From Clostridium guangxiense (GTDB taxonomy: Bacteria > Bacillota > Clostridia > Clostridiales > Clostridiaceae), in contig NZ_JAJNKE010000041.1 in NCBI RefSeq assembly GCF_021043395.1, forward strand, positions 1-33,570: a stretch of 33,570 bases of DNA, read 5' to 3'. Positions 1 to 8,366 of this stretch are shown in pieces; the first letter of the stretch is position 1; every line of letters begins with the position of its first letter. The translations under genes were made by a program, and so were the position numbers. The notes under the pieces were generated by a model that saw only the letters and a list, made by a program, of their open reading frames with translations, was not told the origin of the DNA and did not search any database.

Positions 1-51
1 TTGCTATACACTTTTTTATTTTAAAAATATTTCTAACTTTTTTTCTTTAAA

Positions 52-1137
52 CTATTGACTATTACTAGCTGGTCTTTTTATTTTTACTTTGGAAATATTT
101 CTTGATATTGTTTCAACTTTATTATGTAAATCATTTGCCATCTTAAGTATAATATTTGCCGTATTATTTTGATCTATAGCCAAGGATGCCACCTCTTCGG
201 TAGTAGCTGAGGACTCTTCAATTACAGCATCAATATTAGAAAATGAAGCAATTAAATTTTCCTTTTCATCTGAAAGCCCAGCTACTTCACCATAAAACTC
301 CTGTTGGCTCTTAACAAATCCATCAACGTAATGATTAATTTGTTCAAAGGAATAGATTACATCCTTTACTACTTGTGTTTGATTATCAAAAGTCTCCTTT
401 GATTGATCAATTGCTTTTTTCAAACTATCGAGCTGCTCCATAATTGCTGAAATATTTTCATTAATGTTTGCACTTGATTGACGACTTCTCTCAGATAATT
501 TTCGTATCTCATCTGCAACAACTGCAAAGCCCTTTCCCGCTTCACCTGCTCTAGCTGCCTCAATAGATGCATTTAAAGATAAAAGATTTGTTTGACTAGT
601 AATATCATTTAAATTTTCTGTAATATCATTAATTGTTTTAGTCTTATCTAGGAGAGTATGTATTTCTTTTTCAATTGTATTGTTTACTTCATAATTTTTG
701 TTTTGACTTGCCGCTAAGTTTTCAACCGCAATCTTTCCATTAGAACTAACAGATCCCATACCATGAGCAGAATCAATTAATTCTTTTGATTTCTCACTCA
801 TTGCCGATATTTTGTCTGCTAAAATATCGGCAATGTGCTGACACTTATTTACATCTTTCATCTGACTCTGTGAACCTTCTGCTATAGACTCTCCAGCCAT
901 GCGAACGTTATTAGAAGAATCCACTAATCCATTAATAATTGATTCTAATTGATCTGATATTATCTTTATCTCATTAAAATCCTTATGGAAATCATAAAAA
1001 AATGTTCTATAGTTTTCTAGCAATGTTTTATGCATGTCATCGCTGCATTCAACCGTAGGCATATCATCTGTAAAATCCCATTGCATAAGTTTATTAATTA
1101 CTTCAGAATTGCCCTTATTTAAACTTCTTTTATTCAT
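52..1137 (-). CDS. Soluble methyl-accepting chemotaxis protein
   Basis: Cytoplasmic chemoreceptor of 361 aa that would signal to a CheA/CheW complex. The C-terminal two thirds is the long coiled-coil MCP signalling domain. The highly conserved hairpin tip lies at about residues 178-215 and includes [20 protein letters not shown] and the ADEIRKL segment. No hydrophobic stretch long enough for a membrane helix is present, so this is a soluble receptor. The first ~45 residues are a short region I do not recognise, and no PAS, GAF or heme-binding globin domain is obvious. The start ATG has GAGGG upstream at good spacing (AAAGAGGGAATATAT then ATG). It stands alone: the LysR gene upstream is on the same strand but 200 bp away. 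What it senses cannot be told from the sequence. Confidence 0.93.
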   Translation of the reverse strand: MNKRSLNKGNSEVINKLMQWDFTDDMPTVECSDDMHKTLLENYRTFFYDFHKDFNEIKIISDQLESIINGLVDSSNNVRMAGESIAEGSQSQMKDVNKCQHIADILADKISAMSEKSKELIDSAHGMGSVSSNGKIAVENLAASQNKNYEVNNTIEKEIHTLLDKTKTINDITENLNDITSQTNLLSLNASIEAARAGEAGKGFAVVADEIRKLSERSRQSSANINENISAIMEQLDSLKKAIDQSKETFDNQTQVVKDVIYSFEQINHYVDGFVKSQQEFYGEVAGLSDEKENLIASFSNIDAVIEESSATTEEVASLAIDQNNTANIILKMANDLHNKVETISRNISKVKIKRPASNSQ

Positions 1138-1203
1138 ATATATTCCCTCTTTTTGATGAATAGTTAAGGCTTCATACTTTTATAATCTCTACCCGTCTTA
1201 AAA

Positions 1204-1250
1204 ATTCTATATTTTTCGTAAAAATAACCATATATATATTCTATATTTTT
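1204..1250. repeat. 13-bp direct repeat pair upstream of the chemoreceptor
   Basis: ATTCTATATTTTT occurs exactly twice, at 1204-1216 and 1238-1250, 34 bp apart, within the 201-bp gap upstream of the chemoreceptor start. The gap is extremely AT-rich, so chance is possible. An exact 13-mer pair in a promoter region could be regulator half-sites. No clear sigma-28-type promoter was found. Confidence 0.4.
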
Positions 1251-1338
1251 GTCATTTTTCCTTCTTGACTTAATCCTTTCTATAGTGTAATACAAAAGCT
1301 ATATTAACTGCTTCTTTCAATATAACTCTTTTACCTTT

Positions 1339-2178
1339 TCAACTTTCGTTTAAATTATGCTTTTCCTCATTAATGCTTTCAATGATTTGGGTTAGCCTTG
1401 GTAGTGCAGGATTAAGATTTTCTTTATTCCATATAGCAGCAATATCAACATGCTTACTTTTATCATCTAAATATAGTATAATAAGATGTTGGGATTGATT
1501 TAGATACCGTACACAATAAGAAGGTAATATCGCAATTCCCATATTGGCAGATACCATTAAAAGAATAGATTCAACATCATGAAATTCGCTGCATTTAAAA
1601 ATATTTTCTCCATCTAATTCTTCAAGTAATACTGATTTTCGCGTTGCTAATTGGTGTGTTGGATACACAACAACTCTAAGCGAATAACTCTTGATTAAAT
1701 ACCTATCTAGCAATGCAGTCATTTCTTTTTCATTGTAGACAGTGAATGCTATATCTAATTCAGAATTCAAAACTTTTTCATATAATTCTTTTTCAGTCCC
1801 TCTAAAAAACATAACTGAAATATTAGGATACTTATCATATAATTTAAAAATCAAGTCCGAAAAGGATGTTTTTTCATAACCTTGTACAAACCCAATATTC
1901 AATAATCCAACAAAGCCAATTGTAGTTAAATGAACTCTTTCTTTAGCTTCTTCAATATTGTGTAAAATAATCTTTGCTTGAGACAAAAACACGCTTCCCG
2001 CTGGTGTTAATTCAACATTATGATTATTTCTATTAAATAATTTTGTATCTAAGTTGTCTTCTAATGCTTTAATTTGCTTTGTTATGGCAGTTTGCGATAT
2101 ATAAAACTTCTGAGCTGTTTTGGTAAAATTCAACATTTCAGCTAAAGATACAAAATACTCCAATTGCCTAGTATTCAT
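1339..2178 (-). CDS. LysR-family transcriptional regulator
   Basis: DNA-binding regulator of 279 aa. The N-terminal winged helix-turn-helix (about residues 1-60) reads MNTRQLEYFVSLAEMLNFTK and continues with the typical AQKFYISQTAITKQIKALE recognition region. It is followed by a LysR substrate-binding domain (about 90-275), which probably senses a small effector. I chose the ATG at 2178 rather than the in-frame ATG at 2196 because the GGAGGA ribosome binding site (2184-2189) lies between them. It is divergent from the D-2-hydroxyacid dehydrogenase gene with a shared 141-bp control region, the classical arrangement for a LysR protein regulating its neighbour. The effector is unknown. Confidence 0.94.
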   Translation of the reverse strand: MNTRQLEYFVSLAEMLNFTKTAQKFYISQTAITKQIKALEDNLDTKLFNRNNHNVELTPAGSVFLSQAKIILHNIEEAKERVHLTTIGFVGLLNIGFVQGYEKTSFSDLIFKLYDKYPNISVMFFRGTEKELYEKVLNSELDIAFTVYNEKEMTALLDRYLIKSYSLRVVVYPTHQLATRKSVLLEELDGENIFKCSEFHDVESILLMVSANMGIAILPSYCVRYLNQSQHLIILYLDDKSKHVDIAAIWNKENLNPALPRLTQIIESINEEKHNLNES

Positions 2179-2216
2179 AATATTCCTCCATATCATATAA
2201 CATCTTAATCTTTGTT

Positions 2217-2231
2217 ATAACTTTAAGTTAT
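2217..2231. promoter_or_regulatory. Candidate LysR box between lysR and the dehydrogenase
   Basis: ATAACTTTAAGTTAT is a perfect 7-1-7 palindrome. It fits the T-N11-A pattern typical of LysR-family recognition sites and sits midway between the divergent starts. A second, weaker inverted repeat TAGCA-N8-TGCTA lies at 2253-2270, closer to the dehydrogenase. Together they are plausible recognition and activation sites. This assignment rests on geometry and position only. Confidence 0.55.
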
Positions 2232-2319
2232 TATATCTAAAAAAAATGATATTAGCAATTACTAATGCTATTTGCTATACTTCTTATTAATTTCAAATCG
2301 AAATTTAAGGAGGAACATT

Positions 2320-3300
2320 ATGAAAATTCTAGCTTTTGAGGTGCGTGATGACGAAGAAATTTATTTTCAAAAATATGCATTGCAGTATCAGTGTGAAATC
2401 ACCTGCGTTTCAGATACTTTAACTCATGATAATTTGTCAATGGTACAAGGATATTCTGGGATTTCTATTTTAGGAAAAAGCCATATAACAGCTGATTTGG
2501 AAGATCGCTTAAAAACTTTTGGAGTATTCTGCTGTGTCACAAGAACAATTGGTTATAATCATATTGACGTAAAACATGCCCACGAAATTGATTTAAAAAT
2601 TGCAAATTCAAACTACCCCCCTACAGGTGTAGCTGAATACACAATAATGCTCATATTAATGTCTTTAAGAAACTATAAACAAGCTATGTGGCGTGGAAAT
2701 GTAAATGATTATTCTCTAGCTGGTCTTAAAGGCCATGAGCTTAATGAATTGACAGTAGGAATTATTGGAACAGGAAAAATAGGTGAATGTGTTATTAAAA
2801 ATCTTTCCGGTTTTGGCTGCAAAATTCTCGCATATGATATGTACCAAAATGACTCTATTAAAAAATATGCACAATATGTAGATTTAGATACACTTATAAA
2901 TTCATGTGATGTTATTTCTATCCACACCCCTTTATTAGAAAGTACATATCATTTTATTAATGAAGAAAAAATTGCACACATGAAGGATGGCGTAGTTTTA
3001 ATAAACTGTGCTCGAGGTGAACTTATGGAAATTGATGCATTGATTCATGGAATCGAGTCACAAAAAATAGGTGCACTAGCCTTGGACGTTATTGAAGGAG
3101 AAGATGGAATATACCATGAAGATAAACGAAGTGATATTATTAGCAATCAAAATATGGCCTATCTGCGCCAATTTCCAAATGTTATAATGACACAACATAT
3201 GGCCTTTTATACTAATACTGCAGTAGAAAACATGGTAAAATGTTCAATAAAAGCTATTTGTGATCTCATAAAAACTGGTACTTGCGAAACAAATATATAG
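2320..3300 (+). CDS. VanH-like D-lactate (D-2-hydroxyacid) dehydrogenase
   Basis: NAD-dependent D-isomer-specific 2-hydroxyacid dehydrogenase of 326 aa, likely reducing pyruvate or a related 2-oxoacid. The Rossmann motif VGIIGTGKIG is at residues 146-155. The catalytic residues of the family appear as Arg232 (NCARGE), Glu259/Glu261 (VIEGED) and His293 (MTQHMAFYT). The segments TRTIGYNHID and GVAEYTIMLILMSLRN, and the C-terminal layout, resemble VanH-type D-lactate dehydrogenases more than phosphoglycerate or formate dehydrogenases. The ATG at 2320 follows AAGGAGG (2307-2313); the 16-residue upstream extension to 2272 has no ribosome binding site. No D-Ala-D-Lac ligase (VanA type) or VanX is nearby, so a fermentative or 2-hydroxyacid role is more likely than glycopeptide resistance. 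It is probably controlled by the divergent LysR protein. Confidence 0.9.
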   Translation: MKILAFEVRDDEEIYFQKYALQYQCEITCVSDTLTHDNLSMVQGYSGISILGKSHITADLEDRLKTFGVFCCVTRTIGYNHIDVKHAHEIDLKIANSNYPPTGVAEYTIMLILMSLRNYKQAMWRGNVNDYSLAGLKGHELNELTVGIIGTGKIGECVIKNLSGFGCKILAYDMYQNDSIKKYAQYVDLDTLINSCDVISIHTPLLESTYHFINEEKIAHMKDGVVLINCARGELMEIDALIHGIESQKIGALALDVIEGEDGIYHEDKRSDIISNQNMAYLRQFPNVIMTQHMAFYTNTAVENMVKCSIKAICDLIKTGTCETNI

Positions 3301-3380
3301 CTATATTCTGTTATTTATTAAAAAACTTATACATAGGTGTTCATAAAAATCCCAGATTATAAATGGTCATTTATTTAAAT

Positions 3381-3420
3381 AAAAGATGCTGTCGCAATTT
3401 TAGTGCAACAGCTCCTTTCC
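3381..3420. terminator. Bidirectional terminator, GCTGTCGCA-type hairpin
   Basis: GCTGTCGCA (3388-3396) pairs with TGCAACAGC (3404-3412) with one mismatch. The stem extends outward to an A-rich left flank and a CCTTTCC right flank. It lies between the convergent dehydrogenase and peptidase genes, so it could stop both transcripts. Related sequences occur near 11941-12009 and 15577-15635. Confidence 0.7.
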
Positions 3421-3455
3421 AAAAGCCTTCCACCCTTTATAGTTTCTTCTTTATA

Positions 3456-4607
3456 CTATACTATCTGTCTATCTAAATATTGACTCACCAATCGAATGGC
3501 TATTTCTTGTCCTATTTTCATACTTGAGAAGTCTATCCATTCGTTTTCAGTATGAGCAAGTCCACCTATCACTGTTCCTATAGTATTTGCAAATACACCT
3601 TTTGATAGTGGAATATTTGCATCTGTAGAAGAAGCTTTAAGATCAAGTTCTCCATCAAAACAAGATTTAATAATATTAACATTCTTTTTTGTCCATTTTA
3701 CTAACTTTTCTTTATCTCTCCAGCCACTTCCTGGGCGAATTCCTATTACTTCTACTTTTACTTCCACGTCCTCTTTTTTGTGCTTTGAAATTGTTTCATA
3801 GAATTTGTCTTTCATTTCTTTAAGACATTTCTGACTTTCGGAACGAAATTCATACAGCATACAAGCATGTTCTGCAATAGAATTCACAGTGCTTCCACCC
3901 TCAATTTTGCCAACATTGTATGTTGTTTTTTCATCCTTTGGCGGCGCTATTTCATATAATTCTTGAATAATATTACTCAATTCTACAATAGCATTTTTCC
4001 TTCCAAAATCTGCATATGAATGTCCACCAGTTACCTTAACATCTATTTTATAACGATAAGAACCTACAGGTCTGTTAGTACATTGTGATATATACCCATC
4101 AAAGGAATAAAACTCATCTATTCGTTCTCCGTAATTCTTGAATATTTCCTTGCAGCCATCTAAATTTCCCAAACCTTCTTCACAAGAATTTGCTACAATG
4201 AGAATCCCTTTTTTTAAATTATTCTCATATTTCTTTAAATACTTATATGTCATCATTAAATTCACCAAATTTGCCGTATCGTCTCCAATTCCTGGTGCAT
4301 ATAATCGTTCATTTTCCCAACGTACAGAAAATTCTTTCTCATCCTCAAATACGGTATCCATATGAGCCATAAAAACCGCTATTGATTCTGCGTTTTCACA
4401 ATTTATTTCGCAAACAACATTTTTAGCATCATCAACAATTACGTGTTGCGCTCCTTGACTTAAAAACCATCTTTTACAAAACTGAGCTCTTCTGTCCTCA
4501 TGATGAGATGGTGCTGGTATTTTCCCCAAATTCTCCAATAATTCTTTTGTTTCATCCATGCCATTTAAAATGTAATTTTTAATAAAATTACTCTTCTCTT
4601 GTTCCAT
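3456..4607 (-). CDS. M20-family metallopeptidase
   Basis: Zinc-dependent amino- or dipeptidase-like hydrolase of 383 aa from the M20 family (PepT/ArgE/CPG2 clan). Metal-binding and catalytic positions are visible: His82 and Asp84 in AHMDTV, the bridging Asp in GIGDDTAN (109-110), the catalytic Glu pair in SCEEGLG (143-144), Asp170 in YSFDGY, and His352 in GLAHTENEW. A lid/dimerisation domain (about 185-295) starts at VTGGHSYAD. The ATG follows CGGAGGAACAGT. It acts in the cytoplasm on short peptides or N-acyl amino acids; the exact substrate cannot be assigned. It is convergent with the dehydrogenase and has a large operator-like palindrome 36-79 bp upstream of its start. Confidence 0.93.
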   Translation of the reverse strand: MEQEKSNFIKNYILNGMDETKELLENLGKIPAPSHHEDRRAQFCKRWFLSQGAQHVIVDDAKNVVCEINCENAESIAVFMAHMDTVFEDEKEFSVRWENERLYAPGIGDDTANLVNLMMTYKYLKKYENNLKKGILIVANSCEEGLGNLDGCKEIFKNYGERIDEFYSFDGYISQCTNRPVGSYRYKIDVKVTGGHSYADFGRKNAIVELSNIIQELYEIAPPKDEKTTYNVGKIEGGSTVNSIAEHACMLYEFRSESQKCLKEMKDKFYETISKHKKEDVEVKVEVIGIRPGSGWRDKEKLVKWTKKNVNIIKSCFDGELDLKASSTDANIPLSKGVFANTIGTVIGGLAHTENEWIDFSSMKIGQEIAIRLVSQYLDRQIV

Positions 4608-4642
4608 ACTGTTCCTCCGATTTCATCTTTCAATTCTTCGGT

Positions 4643-4686
4643 TTTGTTTTAAACAAGTATCAATATTTATACTTATCTAAAACAAA
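4643..4686. promoter_or_regulatory. 44-bp operator-like palindrome upstream of the M20 peptidase
   Basis: Two 18-bp arms, TTTGTTTTAAACAAGTAT on one strand and TTTGTTTTAGATAAGTAT on the other, match at 15 of 18 positions and are separated by 8 bp (4661-4668). The symmetric core is GTTTTA-N3-AAGTAT-N8-ATACTT-N3-TAAAAC. It is 36 bp upstream of the peptidase ATG and overlaps the likely promoter, so it looks like a dimer-of-dimers operator. The regulator is unknown. Confidence 0.55.
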
Positions 4687-5010
4687 GTCGATTCTTTTTG
4701 TAGTTTACTAAACACTAAAAAGTGCACTCCTGCATAAGGTATGCACCAACATAATTAAACTATTTAAAACTTTATAAATAATTTAATATTTGCTTATATT
4801 TTACCATTAAAATCACACATTATCAATATTAAGGACTGTTTTTTAACAATAATCATTATATTTGGCCTTCATTGTATCATTTTAACATTTTTAGTTTTTT
4901 ATTTTTTATTAATTTTTAAAATGTATTTTAAAATTAATAGAGAAGTTCTAGTAGCAAGAATTTTAGCCCTAAACATCTTAGAAGATATGACTTCTCCCTT
5001 TAATCTAAAA
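4687..5010. other. Gene-free stretch with small palindrome and micro-ORF
   Basis: This AT-rich gap holds no convincing gene. Upstream of the peptidase, TGCATA-AGG-TATGCA (4731-4745) is a perfect short palindrome flanked by GTGCA/TGCAC (4722-4726, 4742-4746). The minus strand here also has a 14-codon ORF (4708-4752). A further minus-strand ORF of 25 codons starts at 4976. Its region contains the inverted repeat GAGAAGT/ACTTCTC (4940-4946, 4990-4996). These could be leader elements or gene debris; I cannot assign a function. Confidence 0.3.
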
Positions 5011-5034
5011 ATAACTCCTTTAAGTAGGAGTTAT
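5011..5034 (-). terminator. Rho-independent terminator of the membrane-tail protein gene
   Basis: A perfect 9-bp stem, ATAACTCCT (5011-5019) and AGGAGTTAT (5026-5034), has a 6-nt loop. Read on the minus strand it ends in a short U run. It lies 22 bp beyond the stop codon of the gene at 5057-6070. Confidence 0.85.
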
Positions 5035-5056
5035 TGTCATTATACATTGCTAAATA

Positions 5057-6070
5057 TTAATTACCTGTATTTCCGGATGCTCCGTTTGATGATGTACTTG
5101 TATTTCCTGTTGATTCACCTGTTGACGTTTTTGTATTCGTATCTGTATTTCCTGTTGTAGTATTCGTTGATGTCTTTGTGCTCGTATTCCCATTTGAGCT
5201 TGTTCCATTTGTGGGTGCATTTGTATTTGTGTTTCCTTTCGTTCCACTTGTTGGTGTATTATTACTTGTATTTCCTGTTGCTTTATCTGTAGTTGTATTT
5301 GTATTTTGGGTTGTCCCACCTGTTGATGATTTTGTATTTGTAACTTTTCTGCCTGTTGATGATTTTATACCCGCATTTTTACTTGCTCTACTTGATGATT
5401 TTGCTGCATCCTCAGTTGACTTTTTATCAACGTTGGTTTCTACACTGGAAGTTTGAGCCTTAGTGGCTGTGCCTTTGAAATAAAGTTTTACTAAAACTCC
5501 AGCAAGTACAACTAAAACAAGTGATGTAATGATTATTATTTCCTTTTTGTTAGGAACCTTCATTCCTATTTTTTTCGTTTTCTTTGAATTTGACTCATTT
5601 GCATTTTTAGGTGTATTAAATACTGAAGGTAATACTTTCTTTTGTTCTACAGATTCTATCTTCTTGAAGTTTTCCGGCGATCTCATTACAATAACAGGCT
5701 TATTATGATTTTCTACATATACTGTAACTGAAAATTTATCGTCCTTGCTCAAGAAAGGTATATAGACATCTAAAATGTTATCTTTTATTGAAGATTCAAA
5801 TTTTAACCCCTTTGTTATTTTGGCATCTGCAATTTTCAAATTACTGTGTGAACTTTGTACATTTAAACTTAACTCATGAATTATTTTCTTTGATAGATTG
5901 CTAACAGTAATAGTGTACGCATACACTTTTTTGTTGTTCATTTTTATAGGTATGCCATTTCCTATATTACATAATATTCTAGGTGCTAAATTTTTAAAGT
6001 ATTCTACTAACAGCCCAGATATAATTGATATTACTATAGTTACAATTGCAGTTTTAATAACATTCATCAT
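5057..6070 (-). CDS. Unrecognised two-helix membrane protein with Thr/Asn/Ser/Gly-rich tail
   Basis: Hypothetical protein of 337 aa that I do not recognise. Helix 1 is at about residues 5-22. A soluble segment (25-172) is rich in alternating hydrophobic residues (for example KVYAYTITVSNLS), suggesting a beta-sandwich domain. A very basic stretch, KKTKKIGMKVPNKK (163-176), precedes helix 2 (178-198). Residues 205-337 are low-complexity Thr/Asn/Ser/Gly/Lys. By the positive-inside rule the middle domain would be cytoplasmic and the tail exposed outside, like a wall-spanning stalk. There is no LPXTG motif and no cysteine in the tail. The AAGGAAG box upstream gives a somewhat long spacing to ATG 6070 (the next codon is also ATG). 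The gene stands alone with its own terminator. The repetitive tail also yields a long out-of-frame ORF, which is an artefact. Confidence 0.75.
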   Translation of the reverse strand: MMNVIKTAIVTIVISIISGLLVEYFKNLAPRILCNIGNGIPIKMNNKKVYAYTITVSNLSKKIIHELSLNVQSSHSNLKIADAKITKGLKFESSIKDNILDVYIPFLSKDDKFSVTVYVENHNKPVIVMRSPENFKKIESVEQKKVLPSVFNTPKNANESNSKKTKKIGMKVPNKKEIIIITSLVLVVLAGVLVKLYFKGTATKAQTSSVETNVDKKSTEDAAKSSSRASKNAGIKSSTGRKVTNTKSSTGGTTQNTNTTTDKATGNTSNNTPTSGTKGNTNTNAPTNGTSSNGNTSTKTSTNTTTGNTDTNTKTSTGESTGNTSTSSNGASGNTGN

Positions 6071-6217
6071 ATTAATTTTCGCTTCCTTATTTTTTCCGAT
6101 TTCTTAATAAATTATAAATTAGATAAATACCTGTGTCAAACTAAAGATATATGTGGTTTATAATACACTATTTATCAATATTCTATATACTTTTCATTTA
6201 TTACATAATTTATCATT

Positions 6218-8251
6218 TCACTCAGCAGGTTTATACAAAATTACACTTTCAATATAGTTTATATACCTTCTTAACTCATTTGATTGTTCCTTACTAATCT
6301 CCCCTAACTCATACATCCTACGAATCTCTGAACGCTCCACATCCATTGCCTTAATTCTTAACTCTTCCTTTTGTTCTATGCTTTCTTCATGATATTTTAC
6401 CATTGTTCCTTTTAATCTATTAACTATACTTTTATAATCAAAAATCACCATCTTAAGAGCTTTAGACTTGCCATGCTTCTTTTCACATTCATTGAGAGCT
6501 TTAATTGCAGCTTGAGCTGCTCTTAATTGAATATCCTTTACTAAACAAAGATTATTTAGCTTAGCATGTTTTTGCTTATGATAATTTCTATAAAGGTGTT
6601 TCCACCATCTTATTAATTTTCTTATAAGATACATAGTATCCTGACGAGTGCTTCTTAAAAAAGCTTCTTCTCTATAATCAAAAGATTTATCGAAATTTCT
6701 AAAAAGCTCTTCATTTATTTCACCCTTATCTACTAATTCATATATGTATTTTCTCTCTGCATCTAGTGCTATTAATCGTATTTCTGTTATCTTTCTTTGT
6801 TTAATATCTGTACCTTGTACAAATGAATCTTGCTTAAATCGATTATTTTTAAATATTCGCCTATATTCATTAATTAATTCATACGCTGCAGCCTCATTTT
6901 TATCATTTATTTCTGACTCAATTGCTTTAATACTGGCTAATAGAAGCTTATTCTTTACCTTCTTTAAATCATTATTATTAGTTCTTCCCACTTCTATTAA
7001 TTCATCTTTACTCAAAAATGGCAAAAACACCGTTGCAGATACTAACGTAAACAATATTACACCAGCAGTTAAAAATAATATAAGTGGGCGTTCAGGAAAA
7101 GCTTTTCCATTGTCTAAAAAAAAAGGAATTGATAAGACTCCTGCCATTGTAACTGTGCCTCTAACACCAGTTAAGCTAGTTAATAAAGCCATTTTTATAG
7201 TTGGTTTTTCAATATCCACAACCTTACTCAAACGATATTCACAATAGGAAGAAAAATAAGACCAAGCAAACCGGATTACTAAAACAGTAAACCCAATGGC
7301 AACAACATATCCCACAGCTCTCCAATTTCCTATATTAGGATTAGATATTGTTTCTACCATTGATAACGGAATATTTAATCCCAATAACAAAAATACACTT
7401 CCGTTTAAAACAAATAAAATAATTGACCATATATTTTCTGTGAGAACTTGTTCTTCTGCAATTCTAGTTTCTGTTTTTTCCTTTATTAACGAATGAACTA
7501 TTCCTGCACCCACTACAGCAATGACTCCAGATGCATGTAAAATTTCTTCTGTGACAATAAAAATGCCAAAGGGAGTTAATATCTGTATTAGGGAGTGGAA
7601 CACTACATCATTTATTCCTTCTTTGCGTAAGGTAAATCTTATAAGTATTATAATTAAACTAAAAATCAATCCTACAGCTGCACCTATTAAAAATACATAT
7701 ACAAAATTTAAAATTGCTTTTTCTAAAGAAAAATCATCAGTTATTGCAGCAGTTATTGCATAATTAAAAGCTACTATACCAGATGCATCATTTATTAAAG
7801 ATTCTCCCCTAACAAGATTTAATATTTTTTCAGGTATATGAATACGTTTTGCAATTCCATTTACAGCCACTGGATCAGTTGGCGATAAAATAGCTGCTAA
7901 CGCAAATGCCGCAGCAAGAGGAATATTCGGTATCATCCAATGAATAAAATATCCTCCTCCCATAATAGTTAGAAGGACTAATACAAGAGAATTTCCAAAT
8001 ATAGACCATTTCATTTTCCACAATTCATTTCTTGGAAAATGCTTACCATCATTATATAAAATAGGCGCTACAAACAAAAGAAAGAACCATTCTTCCTTTA
8101 TTTCAAATGAACTATGTTTAAAAATCAATGCAAGAATCACACCTAAAGCAATTTGAATTAAAGCTGTGGGAATGAATGGTATGTAGTGGCTAATGATATT
8201 TGAAATCAACAAACATACCATGAGTAATAATATTGTCATTAATAAATTCAT
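6218..8251 (-). CDS. CPA1-family Na+/H+ antiporter (NhaP type)
   Basis: Monovalent cation/proton antiporter of about 677 aa in the cytoplasmic membrane, used for pH and sodium homeostasis. The first ~410 residues form about 12 membrane helices and carry the family signatures ILSPTDPVAV (Asp126) and GESLINDASGIV (Asn154-Asp155), the presumed ion-binding pair. The remaining ~260 residues are a charged, helical cytoplasmic domain, as in long bacterial NhaP-like antiporters. The start is uncertain: ATG 8263 has GAAAAGAG directly against it, while ATG 8251 (MNLLMT) gives the usual N-terminus but only a weak ribosome binding site. I prefer 8251. It is transcribed alone. Confidence 0.92.
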   Translation of the reverse strand: MNLLMTILLLMVCLLISNIISHYIPFIPTALIQIALGVILALIFKHSSFEIKEEWFFLLFVAPILYNDGKHFPRNELWKMKWSIFGNSLVLVLLTIMGGGYFIHWMIPNIPLAAAFALAAILSPTDPVAVNGIAKRIHIPEKILNLVRGESLINDASGIVAFNYAITAAITDDFSLEKAILNFVYVFLIGAAVGLIFSLIIILIRFTLRKEGINDVVFHSLIQILTPFGIFIVTEEILHASGVIAVVGAGIVHSLIKEKTETRIAEEQVLTENIWSIILFVLNGSVFLLLGLNIPLSMVETISNPNIGNWRAVGYVVAIGFTVLVIRFAWSYFSSYCEYRLSKVVDIEKPTIKMALLTSLTGVRGTVTMAGVLSIPFFLDNGKAFPERPLILFLTAGVILFTLVSATVFLPFLSKDELIEVGRTNNNDLKKVKNKLLLASIKAIESEINDKNEAAAYELINEYRRIFKNNRFKQDSFVQGTDIKQRKITEIRLIALDAERKYIYELVDKGEINEELFRNFDKSFDYREEAFLRSTRQDTMYLIRKLIRWWKHLYRNYHKQKHAKLNNLCLVKDIQLRAAQAAIKALNECEKKHGKSKALKMVIFDYKSIVNRLKGTMVKYHEESIEQKEELRIKAMDVERSEIRRMYELGEISKEQSNELRRYINYIESVILYKPAE

Positions 8252-8284
8252 TTCAAACACCATCTCTTTTCATAATTCTGTATA

Positions 8285-8307
8285 TTGGAGTATTATAAAT
8301 ATTCCAA
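8285..8307. other. Hairpin between radical SAM gene and antiporter gene
   Basis: TTGGAGTATT (8285-8294) pairs with AATATTCCAA (8298-8307), 9 of 10 positions, around a 3-nt loop. It lies downstream of the radical SAM stop and just upstream of the antiporter start. It lacks a U run, so it could be a weak terminator or an operator. Confidence 0.35.
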
Positions 8308-8366
8308 ATATATTATAACCATTTTGAAAATAAAAAAAGATGAAAATCAAAACTTATAACTTTATC

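Noticed and set aside
2320-4607. Glycopeptide-resistance cluster, suggested by a VanH-like dehydrogenase next to a peptidase
   Set aside because: The peptidase is an M20 enzyme, not VanX or VanY; it is convergent, not co-transcribed, and no D-Ala-D-Lac ligase is present.
5050-5319. Minus-strand Gln/Ile-rich ORF of 89 codons
   Set aside because: It is the out-of-frame reading of the repetitive Thr/Asn/Ser/Gly-coding tail of the gene at 5057-6070; it has no ribosome binding site or family resemblance.
5178-5456. Plus-strand Val/Phe-rich ORF of 92 codons
   Set aside because: It is antisense to the same low-complexity tail and is produced by its composition.
6744-7247. Plus-strand ORF of 167 codons
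   Set aside because: It is antisense to the Na+/H+ antiporter gene and has no support of its own.
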